A stretch of DNA of 49,304 nucleotides from JANRIG01 sp033765235 (GCA_033765235.1 JANRIG010000024.1:1-49304), one strand, 5' to 3'; shown: positions 19,472-27,571, numbered from the stretch's first letter. Made by a program: numbers and translations. The notes: generated by a model not told the origin, from the letters alone.

Positions 19472-19532
19472 TATTTATTTTCTTGATTTTTGAGTTTTTA
19501 TTTCACAAATGCCACTTTGCAAATCGTATACA

Positions 19533-19564
19533 TTTGTCTAATTTTAAAAAATTCTATATGTTTG
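19533..19564 (+). promoter_or_regulatory. Promoter directly abutting the coiled-coil gene
   Basis: TTTG at 19533-19536, a 20-nt spacer, then TATGTTTG at 19557-19564. Both elements fit the Bacteroidota consensus, but the -7 element ends 4 nt before the ATG at 19569, which predicts a leaderless transcript. An overlapping alternative -7 (TACATTTG, 19529-19536) would give a leader of about 27 nt but lacks a good -33 partner. Confidence 0.5.
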
Positions 19565-19568
19565 CACA

Positions 19569-20054
19569 ATGAAATTACTTCAAGTCACAATAATAATATT
19601 GCTTACCGTGTACGTTTCATGGGCAGCAGACGGATATACACAGGCCGACCGTGAAAGAGACATACGCACAGAGACCACCTTGCAAGAGTTTATGAAATCT
19701 ACAGACCGCAGATTTGAAGATATGAACAAAAGGTTTGAAGACATGAACAAAAGGTTTGAAGATATGAATAACAGATTATTAGACATGAATAACAGGCAGC
19801 AAGATACTACACAACTATTGTATATTATTATTAGCCTGTTTGCTACAGTAGTAGGTGGCTTGTTCATATACATAGTGTGGGACAGGAAAACATTTTTGGC
19901 TGCATCATTGCAAAATGCGCGAATAATGGTAGATGAAAAACTTATACAGGCTCAAAAAGACAGCAAACTTACAGACCTTATTAACGCTATGCGCGACATG
20001 GCCAACGATGACCCCAAAATAAAAACCATACTATCAAGATATAACCTGCTGTGA
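19569..20054 (+). CDS. Exported single-pass coiled-coil protein with exact heptad repeats
   Basis: 161 aa. Layout: signal peptide (residues 1-19, cleavage near SWAA), a charged linker, a coiled coil built of seven-residue repeats (RFEDMNK, RFEDMNK, RFEDMNN, RLLDMNN, RQQDTTQ from residue 48), one membrane segment (LLYIIISLFATVVGGLFIYIV), WDRKT at its cytosolic edge, then a helical tail ending DDPKIKTILSRYNLL. It is a paralogue of the protein at 17134-17589. No catalytic motif is present. A role as a membrane spacer or scaffold is possible but unproven. Its last 21 nt overlap the 3' end of the convergent membrane protein gene. Confidence 0.75.
   Translation: MKLLQVTIIILLTVYVSWAADGYTQADRERDIRTETTLQEFMKSTDRRFEDMNKRFEDMNKRFEDMNNRLLDMNNRQQDTTQLLYIIISLFATVVGGLFIYIVWDRKTFLAASLQNARIMVDEKLIQAQKDSKLTDLINAMRDMANDDPKIKTILSRYNLL
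19710..19793 (+). repeat. 21-bp coding tandem repeat (heptads)
   Basis: Three near-identical 21-bp units (19710-19730, 19731-19751, 19752-19772) and a fourth diverged one (19773-19793) encode the heptads of the coiled coil. The low divergence of the first three indicates recent expansion by slippage or unequal recombination, so coil length may vary between strains. Confidence 0.85.
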
Positions 20055-21104
20055 TATAGTGCTTTTATCGGTTTCGGTAGACTTGCCGTAAAATATATAC
20101 ACCCCACACAGTATGCCAAACACTATCTGAAATATAGCTTGAGCACCATGATTGAGAATGGCAAAGGCATTGCCCACAGTTTCATTCACTCCAAATACCA
20201 ATAGTATTTTTGCTATAAAAAAATGATAAGATCCCATGCCACCGCCCTGTATGGGCAGAGACCTGCCCAATGTACCTACCACCATGATAGTAGTCACTGT
20301 CATGAAGTCAAAATTTGCTGTTTGCTCAAATGCCAATACCCAAAAGTAGGTAGTAAGAAAGTATCCTACCCATATAAGTAAAGTATATATAATAAACAAA
20401 GTGTAATTTTTTAATTTCAAAAAAGCATTGAGCCCGTCCCACACTTCATTGATCATTTGGTCGAGTTTTGATATTTTATCTTCAGTCACCACTTTTTTTG
20501 ATTTTTCGTAGAGCCAATAAACTAATAGTGCTGCCAATCCTAATATAATGAATATGAGCTTGTTGTTGTTCATAAATTTATCATTTGCCCATATATATAA
20601 GGGTGAGAAAATATGTACCGTGAAAAAATCTGATATTTGCGTATATCGCAATACAAATACCAAAGATACTAACATTGCCAATACAAGTAAGTCTACCAAT
20701 CGCTCCACCATCACAGTGCCAAATGATGCTGTGGCAGGCACCTTTTCTTTTTTTTGCAATGCCCAGCACCTTACCAACTCTCCTACTCGGGGTATACCAT
20801 AGTTTACAAAATAGCCAAACATCATAGTGGTGAATGTGTTGACAAATGAAGGGCTATGCCCAAGTGGTTTCATCAGCATTTGCCAACGCAGTGCTCTTAT
20901 CACATGGTTGAGTATAGTAGCAGCGAGCAGTGGAATGAGGTAATAATAATTAGCCTCTGCAAATGCATTTGCCAAAGCGTTCATATCTTGCCCTTTGAAG
21001 GCAAGGTATAATAAAAACATCCCTACTATGAAAAAAAATACATAGTTTGCCATTTGAAACCATCGGTTTTTGGTTTTGTTTTGTAAAATTTCTTGAAAAT
21101 CCAT
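20034..21104 (-). CDS. UPF0104 / LPG-synthase-TM family integral membrane protein
   Basis: 356 aa with about 8 membrane segments. The pattern (ALRWQMLMKPLGH, FGYFVNYGIPRVGELVRCWALQKKEK, FGTVMVERLVDLLVL, and later LPIQGGGMGSYHFFIAK) is that of the flippase-like lysylphosphatidylglycerol-synthase transmembrane family (YbhN/AglD type). Only the membrane part is present; there is no C-terminal synthase domain. It probably moves or modifies a lipid. The start ATG (21104) overlaps the divergent start of the dehydrogenase gene; Met18 (21053) just before the first membrane helix is an alternative. Confidence 0.85.
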   Translation of the reverse strand: MDFQEILQNKTKNRWFQMANYVFFFIVGMFLLYLAFKGQDMNALANAFAEANYYYLIPLLAATILNHVIRALRWQMLMKPLGHSPSFVNTFTTMMFGYFVNYGIPRVGELVRCWALQKKEKVPATASFGTVMVERLVDLLVLAMLVSLVFVLRYTQISDFFTVHIFSPLYIWANDKFMNNNKLIFIILGLAALLVYWLYEKSKKVVTEDKISKLDQMINEVWDGLNAFLKLKNYTLFIIYTLLIWVGYFLTTYFWVLAFEQTANFDFMTVTTIMVVGTLGRSLPIQGGGMGSYHFFIAKILLVFGVNETVGNAFAILNHGAQAIFQIVFGILCGVYIFYGKSTETDKSTISQQVIS

Positions 21105-22176
21105 GTCTTTATATCAATACGCAAAGTTAAAACAATTTACGGTAAATATATTTGAAAAAATAGGATGCCCTGCAACTGAAGCTAATAGTGCAGCAGAGGT
21201 ACTATTAAGTGCAGACCTTAGAGGGGTAGACTCTCACGGTATAGCCAGGCTATCGGGCTATGTGCGGCTGTGGGAAGCCCAAAGAATAAATGCAAACCCT
21301 CATGTGCATATAGTGCATGAGACACCTACCACCGCTACTGTAGATGGCGATGCAGGATTGGGATTGGTAGTAGCACCACAAGCCATGAATATTGCCATAA
21401 ACAAGGCTAAAATATATGGTACAGGCTGGGTGTCTGTCAAAAACTCTAACCATTTTGGCATAGCCGGATACCATGCCATGATGGCACTGCCTCATGATAT
21501 GATAGGCATAGCCATGACCAATGCAAGCCCATTGGTAGCTCCTACCTACGCACTCGAAAGATTGCTCGGTACCAATCCTATAGCTATGGCCATACCTGCC
21601 GGTGAGCAACCGGCTTTTGTAGCAGACTTTGCTACCACTACTGCTGCCAACGGCAAACTTGAAATATTGCAACGCAAAAATGAAATGGCACCCACAGGCT
21701 GGATACAAGATGCCAATGGTGCGCCATCGCTCAATCCGCATGAGCTCAAAGAGGGTGGCGCACTGCTACCACTCGGGGGCGACCGTGAACATGGCAGCCA
21801 CAAAGGCTATTGCCTAGGTGCTATGGTAGATATACTCTCAGCGGTGCTGTCAGGGGCTAACTATGGACCATGGGTGCCTCCGTTTGTAAGTTTTTTGCCG
21901 CTGCCACAAAATCCTGTAGGAGAGGGTATTGGTCATTTTTTTGGGGCTATGCGCATTGATGGTTTTAGGCCTGCTTCTCAATTTAAAAACCATATGGACC
22001 ATTGGATAAATACTTTTAGAAGTGCCAAAGCACTGCCCGGACACACCGTAGAGATACCCGGCGATGCAGAAAGAAAAGCTGAACAACAAAGGCAGAAAGA
22101 AGGTATTTATTTATTAGAACCTGTAAAAAAAGACCTTACCGCATTGGCTCAAAAATTTGATATTGAATTTTTGTAA
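21103..22176 (+). CDS. Ldh-family NAD(P)H-dependent 2-oxoacid (malate/L-lactate-type) dehydrogenase
   Basis: 357 aa, the usual size. The family marks are present: SADLRGVDSHGIARL near residue 36, the SNHFGIAGYHA catalytic His region, TNASPLVAPT, LLGTNPIAMAIPA and GGDREHGSHKGYCL. This Rossmann-unrelated fold covers malate, lactate, ureidoglycolate and delta-1-pyrroline-2-carboxylate reductases, so the exact substrate cannot be set. The ATG shares the palindrome CATG with the start of the opposite gene, leaving no room for an upstream promoter outside that gene's coding region. Confidence 0.9.
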   Translation: MSLYQYAKLKQFTVNIFEKIGCPATEANSAAEVLLSADLRGVDSHGIARLSGYVRLWEAQRINANPHVHIVHETPTTATVDGDAGLGLVVAPQAMNIAINKAKIYGTGWVSVKNSNHFGIAGYHAMMALPHDMIGIAMTNASPLVAPTYALERLLGTNPIAMAIPAGEQPAFVADFATTTAANGKLEILQRKNEMAPTGWIQDANGAPSLNPHELKEGGALLPLGGDREHGSHKGYCLGAMVDILSAVLSGANYGPWVPPFVSFLPLPQNPVGEGIGHFFGAMRIDGFRPASQFKNHMDHWINTFRSAKALPGHTVEIPGDAERKAEQQRQKEGIYLLEPVKKDLTALAQKFDIEFL

Positions 22177-22203
22177 TAACCTAATTTCAGGACAAGACAT
22201 CAT

Positions 22204-22512
22204 TTATATTTTTATTCCAAACGGTAGGTTAATAATAATTAGGAAATATAAAAGTGGTAATTGTTCAGGAGGCTTATCTGATTTGGTTATTTCACCAAAA
22301 TTATTGTACCTGTATATTTGATAATAAAACACGTCATAGGTGATATTATTTATTGCTCTTGGATAGCCTACCTTCAATGTGACATTAAATTTGAAAGTTG
22401 AGCTTGTTTTTTCAGGATATAAAGATATAAATGCATAAGTATTTAATGTTCGCCCTTGCAGGTGTTCTTCACATGCAAGCCAAGCGGAAGTAATACTGTA
22501 TGTCAAAGCCAT
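22204..22512 (-). CDS. Hypothetical 102-aa ORF partly made of dispersed repeat
   Basis: The ATG and first 20 codons (MALTYSITSAWLACEEHLQG) lie inside the dispersed repeat at 22453-22604. The same peptide start is encoded by the second copy near 31500, where it stops after 26 codons. The remaining 80 residues (ordinary mixed composition, ending in a hydrophobic LLYFLIIINLPF) show no known domain. Most likely this is a chance or degenerate frame running out of a repeat, although a small real gene cannot be excluded. Confidence 0.25.
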   Translation of the reverse strand: MALTYSITSAWLACEEHLQGRTLNTYAFISLYPEKTSSTFKFNVTLKVGYPRAINNITYDVFYYQIYRYNNFGEITKSDKPPEQLPLLYFLIIINLPFGIKI

Positions 22513-22604
22513 AGCACAATAATAAAAATTTTTGTATTATGAAGATTAAAATCTTCTTTTATCTGTCGTTCCACAATCGCTGCGCTAACTTGTCGAACAG
22601 CGAG
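22453..22604. repeat. Dispersed structured repeat, family 1, copy A
   Basis: About 152 nt, closely matching 31435-31586 with scattered substitutions and single-base indels. It carries a cluster of inverted repeats: an imperfect TGCAGGTG/CACATGCA pair (TGCAGGTG/CACCTGCA in copy B), GAAGATT-AA-AATCTTC (22541-22556), then a TGTCG-type hairpin and a TGTCGAACA segment. Copy A lies between convergent genes, ending 17 nt from the aminotransferase stop. No transposase is nearby, so it resembles a REP/BIME- or MITE-like element. Confidence 0.8.
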
Positions 22605-22621
22605 TGTTATCAAACACACCT

Positions 22622-23956
22622 CTATCGCACAGGCTTCATATTAAACCCGCTCACTTTTCTAAACACTGCTTCTACAGGCTCGCCTTTGAGGTATTTATGT
22701 GGTTCTTTGCTTTCAATGGCAGATTTTATGATAGGCAATGCTGCTTTGTAGGCTTCCAGGGTGTAGGCTATGTCTTGGTCGGTGTGGCTGTAGCACATAT
22801 TATGAAATCCACCCCAGAGTATGCCACGCTTTATCATTTCTTGTTGCAAAAGTGATTTGAGTGCCAGCCCATCTCCTGCCGAGGGGTCAAATGTGACCAT
22901 GCTGCGGCAGTTGTAGCCAATGCATTTTGTCCACTGTGCTATGCCTATATTTGTAGTTATTTGGTTGTAGCCATCTTTGAGCATTGCACCTTTTTGGTCT
23001 AAGTATTGGGTCACATTTTTGTCGCGTATTTCTTCTATGGTAGCTTTGGCAGCTGCCAATGAAAGGGCTTCCCCGCCAAATGTGGTAAAGAAAAACACAT
23101 CTTTTTCAAATAGTTGCAATACATCTTTGCGCCCTGTAAGAAAGCTGATAGGCATGCCATTGGCACATGCTTTGGAATAGCAAGCCAAATCTGGTTTCAC
23201 ACCAAAATACTCTTGTGCACCGCCCAATGCTATGCGAAAGCCTGTCCACATTTCATCAAAAACCAATAATGTGCCATTATTTTTGCATAGTTGTGCCAGT
23301 TCGTGCAAAAAGTTATTTATTGGTTCTTCAAATACAAAAGGCTCAAGTACTACACATGCTACCTCAGCATCAAGTGCTGCTTTTACGCTTTCTATATTGT
23401 TGTAATCAAAAGTGAAAGACATGTTTTTCGTTTCTTCAGGTATGCCTGCATGGCGACTGGTAACTGCAATATACCAATCGTGCCAACCATGATAACCGCA
23501 GCAAAGCACTTTTTTACGACCTGTGAAAGCCCTCGATACCCTCACGGCAGCACTTACCACATCTGCACCTGTCTTGCTTATGCGCACAGCTTCTGCATTG
23601 GGTATGACTCGTTGGAGTAGTTCGCTCACCTCTACTTCAAGTGGGTGCATGAGTGAGAATGTGATCCCGTCTTTGAGCTGATTCGCAATGGCTTGGTCTA
23701 TTTTTTCATACCCATAGCCCAATGACACAGGGCCTACTGCCATGGTATAGTCTATGTATTCATTGCCATCTACATCCCACACATGTGAGCCTTTGCCTTT
23801 TTGTATGTATTTGGGTGCCACACCTTTAGTCCACTGCCCCGGTCCTTTGGCCAGGGTTTGGGTCACAGGTATCATACATTGAGTAGCACGTGCATACCAA
23901 TGGTCTGATTTTGAAATATCAGGCAAATTTTGTTGGAGGTTTAATGTATTGGGCAT
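22622..23956 (-). CDS. Class III PLP aminotransferase (glutamate-1-semialdehyde aminomutase-like)
   Basis: 444 aa. The class III fold-type I signature is clear: the G-x-W-x-x-G-V-A-P entry, VWDVDGNEYIDY, VRISKTGADVVSAAVRVSRA, GYHGWHD, VFDEMWTGFR (Asp234) and the PLP lysine Lys262 in CYSKACANGMP. It is closest in style to glutamate-1-semialdehyde aminomutase, but it is the last gene of an operon with a split transketolase and a sugar cytidylyltransferase. This argues for amination or aminomutation of a sugar intermediate rather than tetrapyrrole synthesis. It is 8 nt downstream of the transketolase C-terminal subunit gene. Confidence 0.85.
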   Translation of the reverse strand: MPNTLNLQQNLPDISKSDHWYARATQCMIPVTQTLAKGPGQWTKGVAPKYIQKGKGSHVWDVDGNEYIDYTMAVGPVSLGYGYEKIDQAIANQLKDGITFSLMHPLEVEVSELLQRVIPNAEAVRISKTGADVVSAAVRVSRAFTGRKKVLCCGYHGWHDWYIAVTSRHAGIPEETKNMSFTFDYNNIESVKAALDAEVACVVLEPFVFEEPINNFLHELAQLCKNNGTLLVFDEMWTGFRIALGGAQEYFGVKPDLACYSKACANGMPISFLTGRKDVLQLFEKDVFFFTTFGGEALSLAAAKATIEEIRDKNVTQYLDQKGAMLKDGYNQITTNIGIAQWTKCIGYNCRSMVTFDPSAGDGLALKSLLQQEMIKRGILWGGFHNMCYSHTDQDIAYTLEAYKAALPIIKSAIESKEPHKYLKGEPVEAVFRKVSGFNMKPVR

Positions 23957-23964
23957 ATATGATA

Positions 23965-24879
23965 TTAAGAATATACTAATTGAGAATAAGCTTGTAATAT
24001 TTTTTGGGTAATTTTTTCTGAGGTAAATCCTTCGTATTCAAGCACTTCAGACAGCAGCCCCGGTTTAAACCATTTTTCGTCCAGTGCTATAGGATATACT
24101 ACCCCTGTGGTTTGGTTTTTGAGCAGTGTCTCTGCCACTATGCTATAAAGACCACCTGTGAGAAAATGGTCTTCCAAGGTCACCACCATTTCTGAGTCTT
24201 CTACGGTTTGGATAATGATTTTTTCATCTATAGGTTTGAGCGAGCGCATATTTACCAAGCCTACAGATTTGCCCTGTGCTTCAAGTAGTTTTTTAGCACC
24301 CAGTGCTTGCTCCAGCAGCATACCGTAGGTAAGTATGGTTATGTCATTGCCCTGCGATATGATTTCGGCTTTGCCTATTTCAAAGTTTTTGTCATGGTCA
24401 TACACCGCTTTGCGCGTATTGGCACGGAGGTAGCAGGGATTGGGCGATGCCCATATTTTGCGTAGCATCAGCAGCATATCTTCTTCGTCGGCAGGGCAAA
24501 ATACTTGCATGCCCGGTATGCCTCTCAATATAGATACATCTTCTATGGCTTGGTGTGTGGGTCCATTGCCGTCTGACAAAAATCCGGGTATAAATCCTGT
24601 AAGTTTTACGGGCAATCCTGATATGCCCACATCTGTTCTAATAAACTCAAAAGCCCTGAGAGTGAGAAATGTAGCCAACGCATGTATGATAGGTATGCGA
24701 CCTTGCAGTGCCAACCCTGCTGCCATGCCTACCATGGTTTGCTCGGTAATGCCTACATCTATGAACCTATCTTTAAGTATAGGAGGCAGGTTTCTTATTA
24801 GGGCTCTGTTTTCGGCGGTGATACATACATATCGCTCATCTGTAAGTGCCAGTTCTTGTAATATTTTTTCGTAACTCAT
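23965..24879 (-). CDS. Transketolase-like protein, C-terminal (pyrimidine-binding) subunit
   Basis: 304 aa from the ATG at 24879 (MSYEKILQELA). The open frame extends to 25047, but that would overlap the preceding gene by 157 nt with an Arg/Pro-rich peptide unlike the family. It contains the TPP pyrimidine-binding domain with the activating Glu in RFIDVGITEQTMVGMAAG, the FLTLRAFEFIRTDVG and GPTHQAIEDV segments, and the C-terminal transketolase domain. It pairs with the N-terminal subunit 11 nt upstream to form a two-chain transketolase, which transfers a two-carbon ketol unit. Such split enzymes are frequent in surface-sugar and natural-product clusters. Confidence 0.9.
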   Translation of the reverse strand: MSYEKILQELALTDERYVCITAENRALIRNLPPILKDRFIDVGITEQTMVGMAAGLALQGRIPIIHALATFLTLRAFEFIRTDVGISGLPVKLTGFIPGFLSDGNGPTHQAIEDVSILRGIPGMQVFCPADEEDMLLMLRKIWASPNPCYLRANTRKAVYDHDKNFEIGKAEIISQGNDITILTYGMLLEQALGAKKLLEAQGKSVGLVNMRSLKPIDEKIIIQTVEDSEMVVTLEDHFLTGGLYSIVAETLLKNQTTGVVYPIALDEKWFKPGLLSEVLEYEGFTSEKITQKILQAYSQLVYS

Positions 24880-24890
24880 GGGGTTTGTTT

Positions 24891-25751
24891 CTATCGGGCT
24901 ACTATGGTTTCTGATATTAGTTCTGTAGTGGCTACTCCGTGTAGCTCTTGGAGTAGTTGCTGCACCTCGTCGTGGGTAAAGTTTACAAACCAGCGGTCGG
25001 CACGGGCTTCTATGCTGGGCAGGCCTTTGCCACGTATGGTGTCGCAAATGATTATTGATGGTTTTTGGGTGCTATACGGAAGTTGAGAAAATGCTGCGTG
25101 CAATGCTTGAAAATCGTGCCCGTCTATCCTTTGTACTTCACAGTTGAATGCTTCAAATTTTTGTGTCAAGTTTTCGAGTGGTATAAGTTCCTCGGTGGCC
25201 ATATTTGCCTGAAAGTGGTTGCGGTCTATCACTAAGGTGAGGTTATTGATTTTGTGTGCTGCAGCTACCAGCAATGTTTCCCAAACAGAGCCTTCATTAA
25301 GCTCTCCATCGCCTGTGATGCATAATACTTTGTTGTTCATTCCTTTCATTTTCAGGTCTTTGGCTACACCTAATGCTACTGCAGGCAGGTGACCGAGTGA
25401 GCCACTGTAATACTCTACTCCGGGTATACTTCTATTGGGGTGCCAATAGATGTTGTCATTGGTTTTGAGGTGGTTTTGTAGTCTGGCTTTTTCTATAAAT
25501 CCCAATTCTGCCAGTGTGCCATACAGTGCAGGCACATCATGTCCTTTGGAGAGGAACACAAAATCGCGGTTTGGGTCTTTGAGGTTTTTTTTATCAATAT
25601 TTATATAATTTCTATACAAGTACACCAATATATCTGTGCAAGAAAGTGAGGCACCAATGAAGCAGCCTCCATCTGTGGACATGCGTATAATGTGCTCACG
25701 CACAAGCAGTGAGGTATTCTGAAAGTTATTGATTTGTTCTTTGGTCAACAT
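24891..25751 (-). CDS. Transketolase-like protein, N-terminal (TPP diphosphate-binding) subunit
   Basis: 286 aa. The TPP diphosphate/Mg motif begins at GDGELNEGSVWETL and ends at VIDRNHFQ. SKGHDVPALYGTLAELGF and the conserved early His pattern (SLGHLPAVALGVAKDLK) identify the transketolase N-terminal domain. It cannot act alone and needs the C-terminal subunit encoded next. Its start overlaps the end of the cytidylyltransferase gene by 26 nt, so translation is coupled. Confidence 0.92.
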   Translation of the reverse strand: MLTKEQINNFQNTSLLVREHIIRMSTDGGCFIGASLSCTDILVYLYRNYINIDKKNLKDPNRDFVFLSKGHDVPALYGTLAELGFIEKARLQNHLKTNDNIYWHPNRSIPGVEYYSGSLGHLPAVALGVAKDLKMKGMNNKVLCITGDGELNEGSVWETLLVAAAHKINNLTLVIDRNHFQANMATEELIPLENLTQKFEAFNCEVQRIDGHDFQALHAAFSQLPYSTQKPSIIICDTIRGKGLPSIEARADRWFVNFTHDEVQQLLQELHGVATTELISETIVAR

Positions 25752-26520
25752 AGTTTATGGTTTTGAGCTCTCCTATATGGTTTTTGTACCAATATTCTCC
25801 GGCATATTTGGCATTGAGCGCGTAAATTTGGGGTTTTATTTTGAGTAAATCAAGTATTTGTTGGAGGTTGAATATTTTATAGTCAGGATATAGGGCTTCA
25901 TATACAGCTTTAATAAAAAGATAGTCTTCATAATAATCTAATGTGAACCGATGACTTTTGGACCAGTCAAGACCTGTAGCCCAGGTAATATTTCCTATTT
26001 TAAATAGTTGTGGATTTTCCCAAATATATGGGGTGGTGTGTTCGCGTTCTAAGGGGCGAGTGGCATTTTGCCAAGCATTTTTGAGTGTTTCTATTGTCAT
26101 TATTTCTACATCGTTGCCATCGGGGTGTGTGGCAGGATGCAGGTTGCCGGCATAGTCTAGTTTGTTATTTATAAAATATTCAATTACTTCATCTATGATA
26201 TTTGGGTCTATGAGCGGGCAATCAGACGGTATTTTGAGTACCACATCTGCATGGTAGTGCAATGCAGCTTGGTAATGCCTGTCGAGCAAGTCTTGTAAGC
26301 TTCCTCTGAAGCATTCCCAGCCTTGGGTTTTGCACCATGCTTCTATCACATCATCGGCAGGTTCCATGGAGGTAGCTATTACCACCGTGCCTTTGTGCCG
26401 CGAGTGCATGACACGCTCTATCATATAGTAGAGTATGGGTTTGTCGAATAAGGGATATAGTATTTTGTTAGGAAGCCTGCTTGAGCCTGTCCGGGCTTGC
26501 ACGATTGTTATTATCTTCAT
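25726..26520 (-). CDS. SpsF-type sugar cytidylyltransferase (CMP-KDO synthetase-like)
   Basis: 264 aa. The nucleotidyltransferase signature IVQARTGSSRLPNKIL at the N-terminus and KIPSDCPLIDPNIIDEV (metal-binding Asp) in the middle define the SpsF / NTP_transf_3 family, which activates an acidic or amino sugar or sugar-like compound as a CMP/CDP derivative. ATHPDGNDVEIMT and REHTTPYIWENP are further family segments. The start overlaps the preceding transferase gene by 53 nt. In this operon it probably activates the product of the transketolase/aminotransferase steps. Confidence 0.88.
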   Translation of the reverse strand: MKIITIVQARTGSSRLPNKILYPLFDKPILYYMIERVMHSRHKGTVVIATSMEPADDVIEAWCKTQGWECFRGSLQDLLDRHYQAALHYHADVVLKIPSDCPLIDPNIIDEVIEYFINNKLDYAGNLHPATHPDGNDVEIMTIETLKNAWQNATRPLEREHTTPYIWENPQLFKIGNITWATGLDWSKSHRFTLDYYEDYLFIKAVYEALYPDYKIFNLQQILDLLKIKPQIYALNAKYAGEYWYKNHIGELKTINYVDQRTNQ

Positions 26521-27571
26521 TGAGCAATGCTTTGTCTATGAGCTGTGTAGTGAGGCTTTTGAGCTTGTGGTACAGGTCTTTTTTGCTGCCTTTGTGATTG
26601 ATGTATTCTTTGCCAAGTTGGGCAATGATATAGGCAGAATGACCATTCGTTTGTAATGGGGCTTGCCTGAATAGCTCGTCTTGGTCAAAGAATGAATATA
26701 TTTTTTTGCCCAATGCTATTCCTACATATACTACAGATGACCATTGGGTAATGAGTATGTCACAGTTGGCTACCATATGGTTGGTATTGCCTTCAGTAAA
26801 TACAAGGGTATTAGGTGGAGTGATTGCACGTATTTCTTTGAATGCTCTGCGCTTGTCTTCATTGGGGTGCAGCCTGAAAATGAGCTGCTTATCACCGGCT
26901 ATTTCTGTACACCTTTTTATGAAAGATAATCTGTCTTCATGACCACCAAGCTCACGTATGTCTGAGGTGGCTACCAATACATGACCTTTATGCGGAAAGT
27001 CATTGTTCAAATACTGCACACAGTTGTCAAAGTTAGGCACACCTGTGCATATCAATTTATCTTCATCGGTGCCTAATTTTTTGAGTCTGTGGTTATAGCC
27101 TTCTGATAGCGTGCAATACACATCGCATACATTAGACGACCCGTTGAGAGCAGTACCATCACCTAAAACTGCCGGTAGACCTAATTTTTTTACCACTTTG
27201 CTGCGCCACCTAGACTGGTCTATCATGCCCTCTTGTACCCATATTTTGGGGTGTTTTTTCAAGTTTTCGGGAATGAACATATCTGTGCACATGTATACTA
27301 ATTTGTATTCATCCAAGTGTTGAAGAGCACGATAGTCAATATTTTCACCATGTTTTTTGAGATAGGCTTGCGACTGTTTGGCAAAGTTGCCTGCAAATAT
27401 AGTTTTGTGAAAAAATCCTTTTTTGATGAACCAATATATGATAGGATTTACAGAGTAGAACTGTGTAAAATAGCAGTCATACTCATTTTTGAGATAAGAG
27501 GCTATTTGGTGCATTTGGGTAGTCTGGTTTAGAGAGCCTACCACAAATAGTATTTTGTCTTTATTCTTCAT
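26468..27571 (-). CDS. CDP-glycerol:glycerophosphotransferase-like / GT-B transferase
   Basis: 367 aa, cytosolic or peripheral. The C-terminal nucleotide-binding half contains LIFRLHPNEDKRRAF, a turn leading to ANCDILITQWSSVVYVGIALGK, and a terminal helical region. These are the HP and SS elements of the CDP-glycerol glycerophosphotransferase (TagB/TagF) and related capsule transferases. As first gene of the operon it probably transfers the CMP/CDP-activated product made by the downstream enzymes onto a surface polymer. The exact donor is unknown. Confidence 0.7.
   Translation of the reverse strand: MKNKDKILFVVGSLNQTTQMHQIASYLKNEYDCYFTQFYSVNPIIYWFIKKGFFHKTIFAGNFAKQSQAYLKKHGENIDYRALQHLDEYKLVYMCTDMFIPENLKKHPKIWVQEGMIDQSRWRSKVVKKLGLPAVLGDGTALNGSSNVCDVYCTLSEGYNHRLKKLGTDEDKLICTGVPNFDNCVQYLNNDFPHKGHVLVATSDIRELGGHEDRLSFIKRCTEIAGDKQLIFRLHPNEDKRRAFKEIRAITPPNTLVFTEGNTNHMVANCDILITQWSSVVYVGIALGKKIYSFFDQDELFRQAPLQTNGHSAYIIAQLGKEYINHKGSKKDLYHKLKSLTTQLIDKALLNEDNNNRASPDRLKQAS

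Noticed and set aside
22453..22604. CRISPR array or attachment site
   Set aside because: The two family-1 elements are single, 9 kb apart and without spacer periodicity; no integrase or cas gene is present. The tRNA at 27797 also has no duplicated 3' end nearby.
22622..23956. hemL (glutamate-1-semialdehyde aminomutase of haem synthesis)
   Set aside because: The family resemblance is real, but the operon context is sugar activation and surface glycan; no tetrapyrrole gene is nearby.
24880..25047. N-terminal extension of the transketolase C-terminal subunit
   Set aside because: The Arg/Pro/His-rich extension overlaps the preceding gene by 157 nt; the ATG at 24879 gives the family N-terminus and an 11-nt gap.
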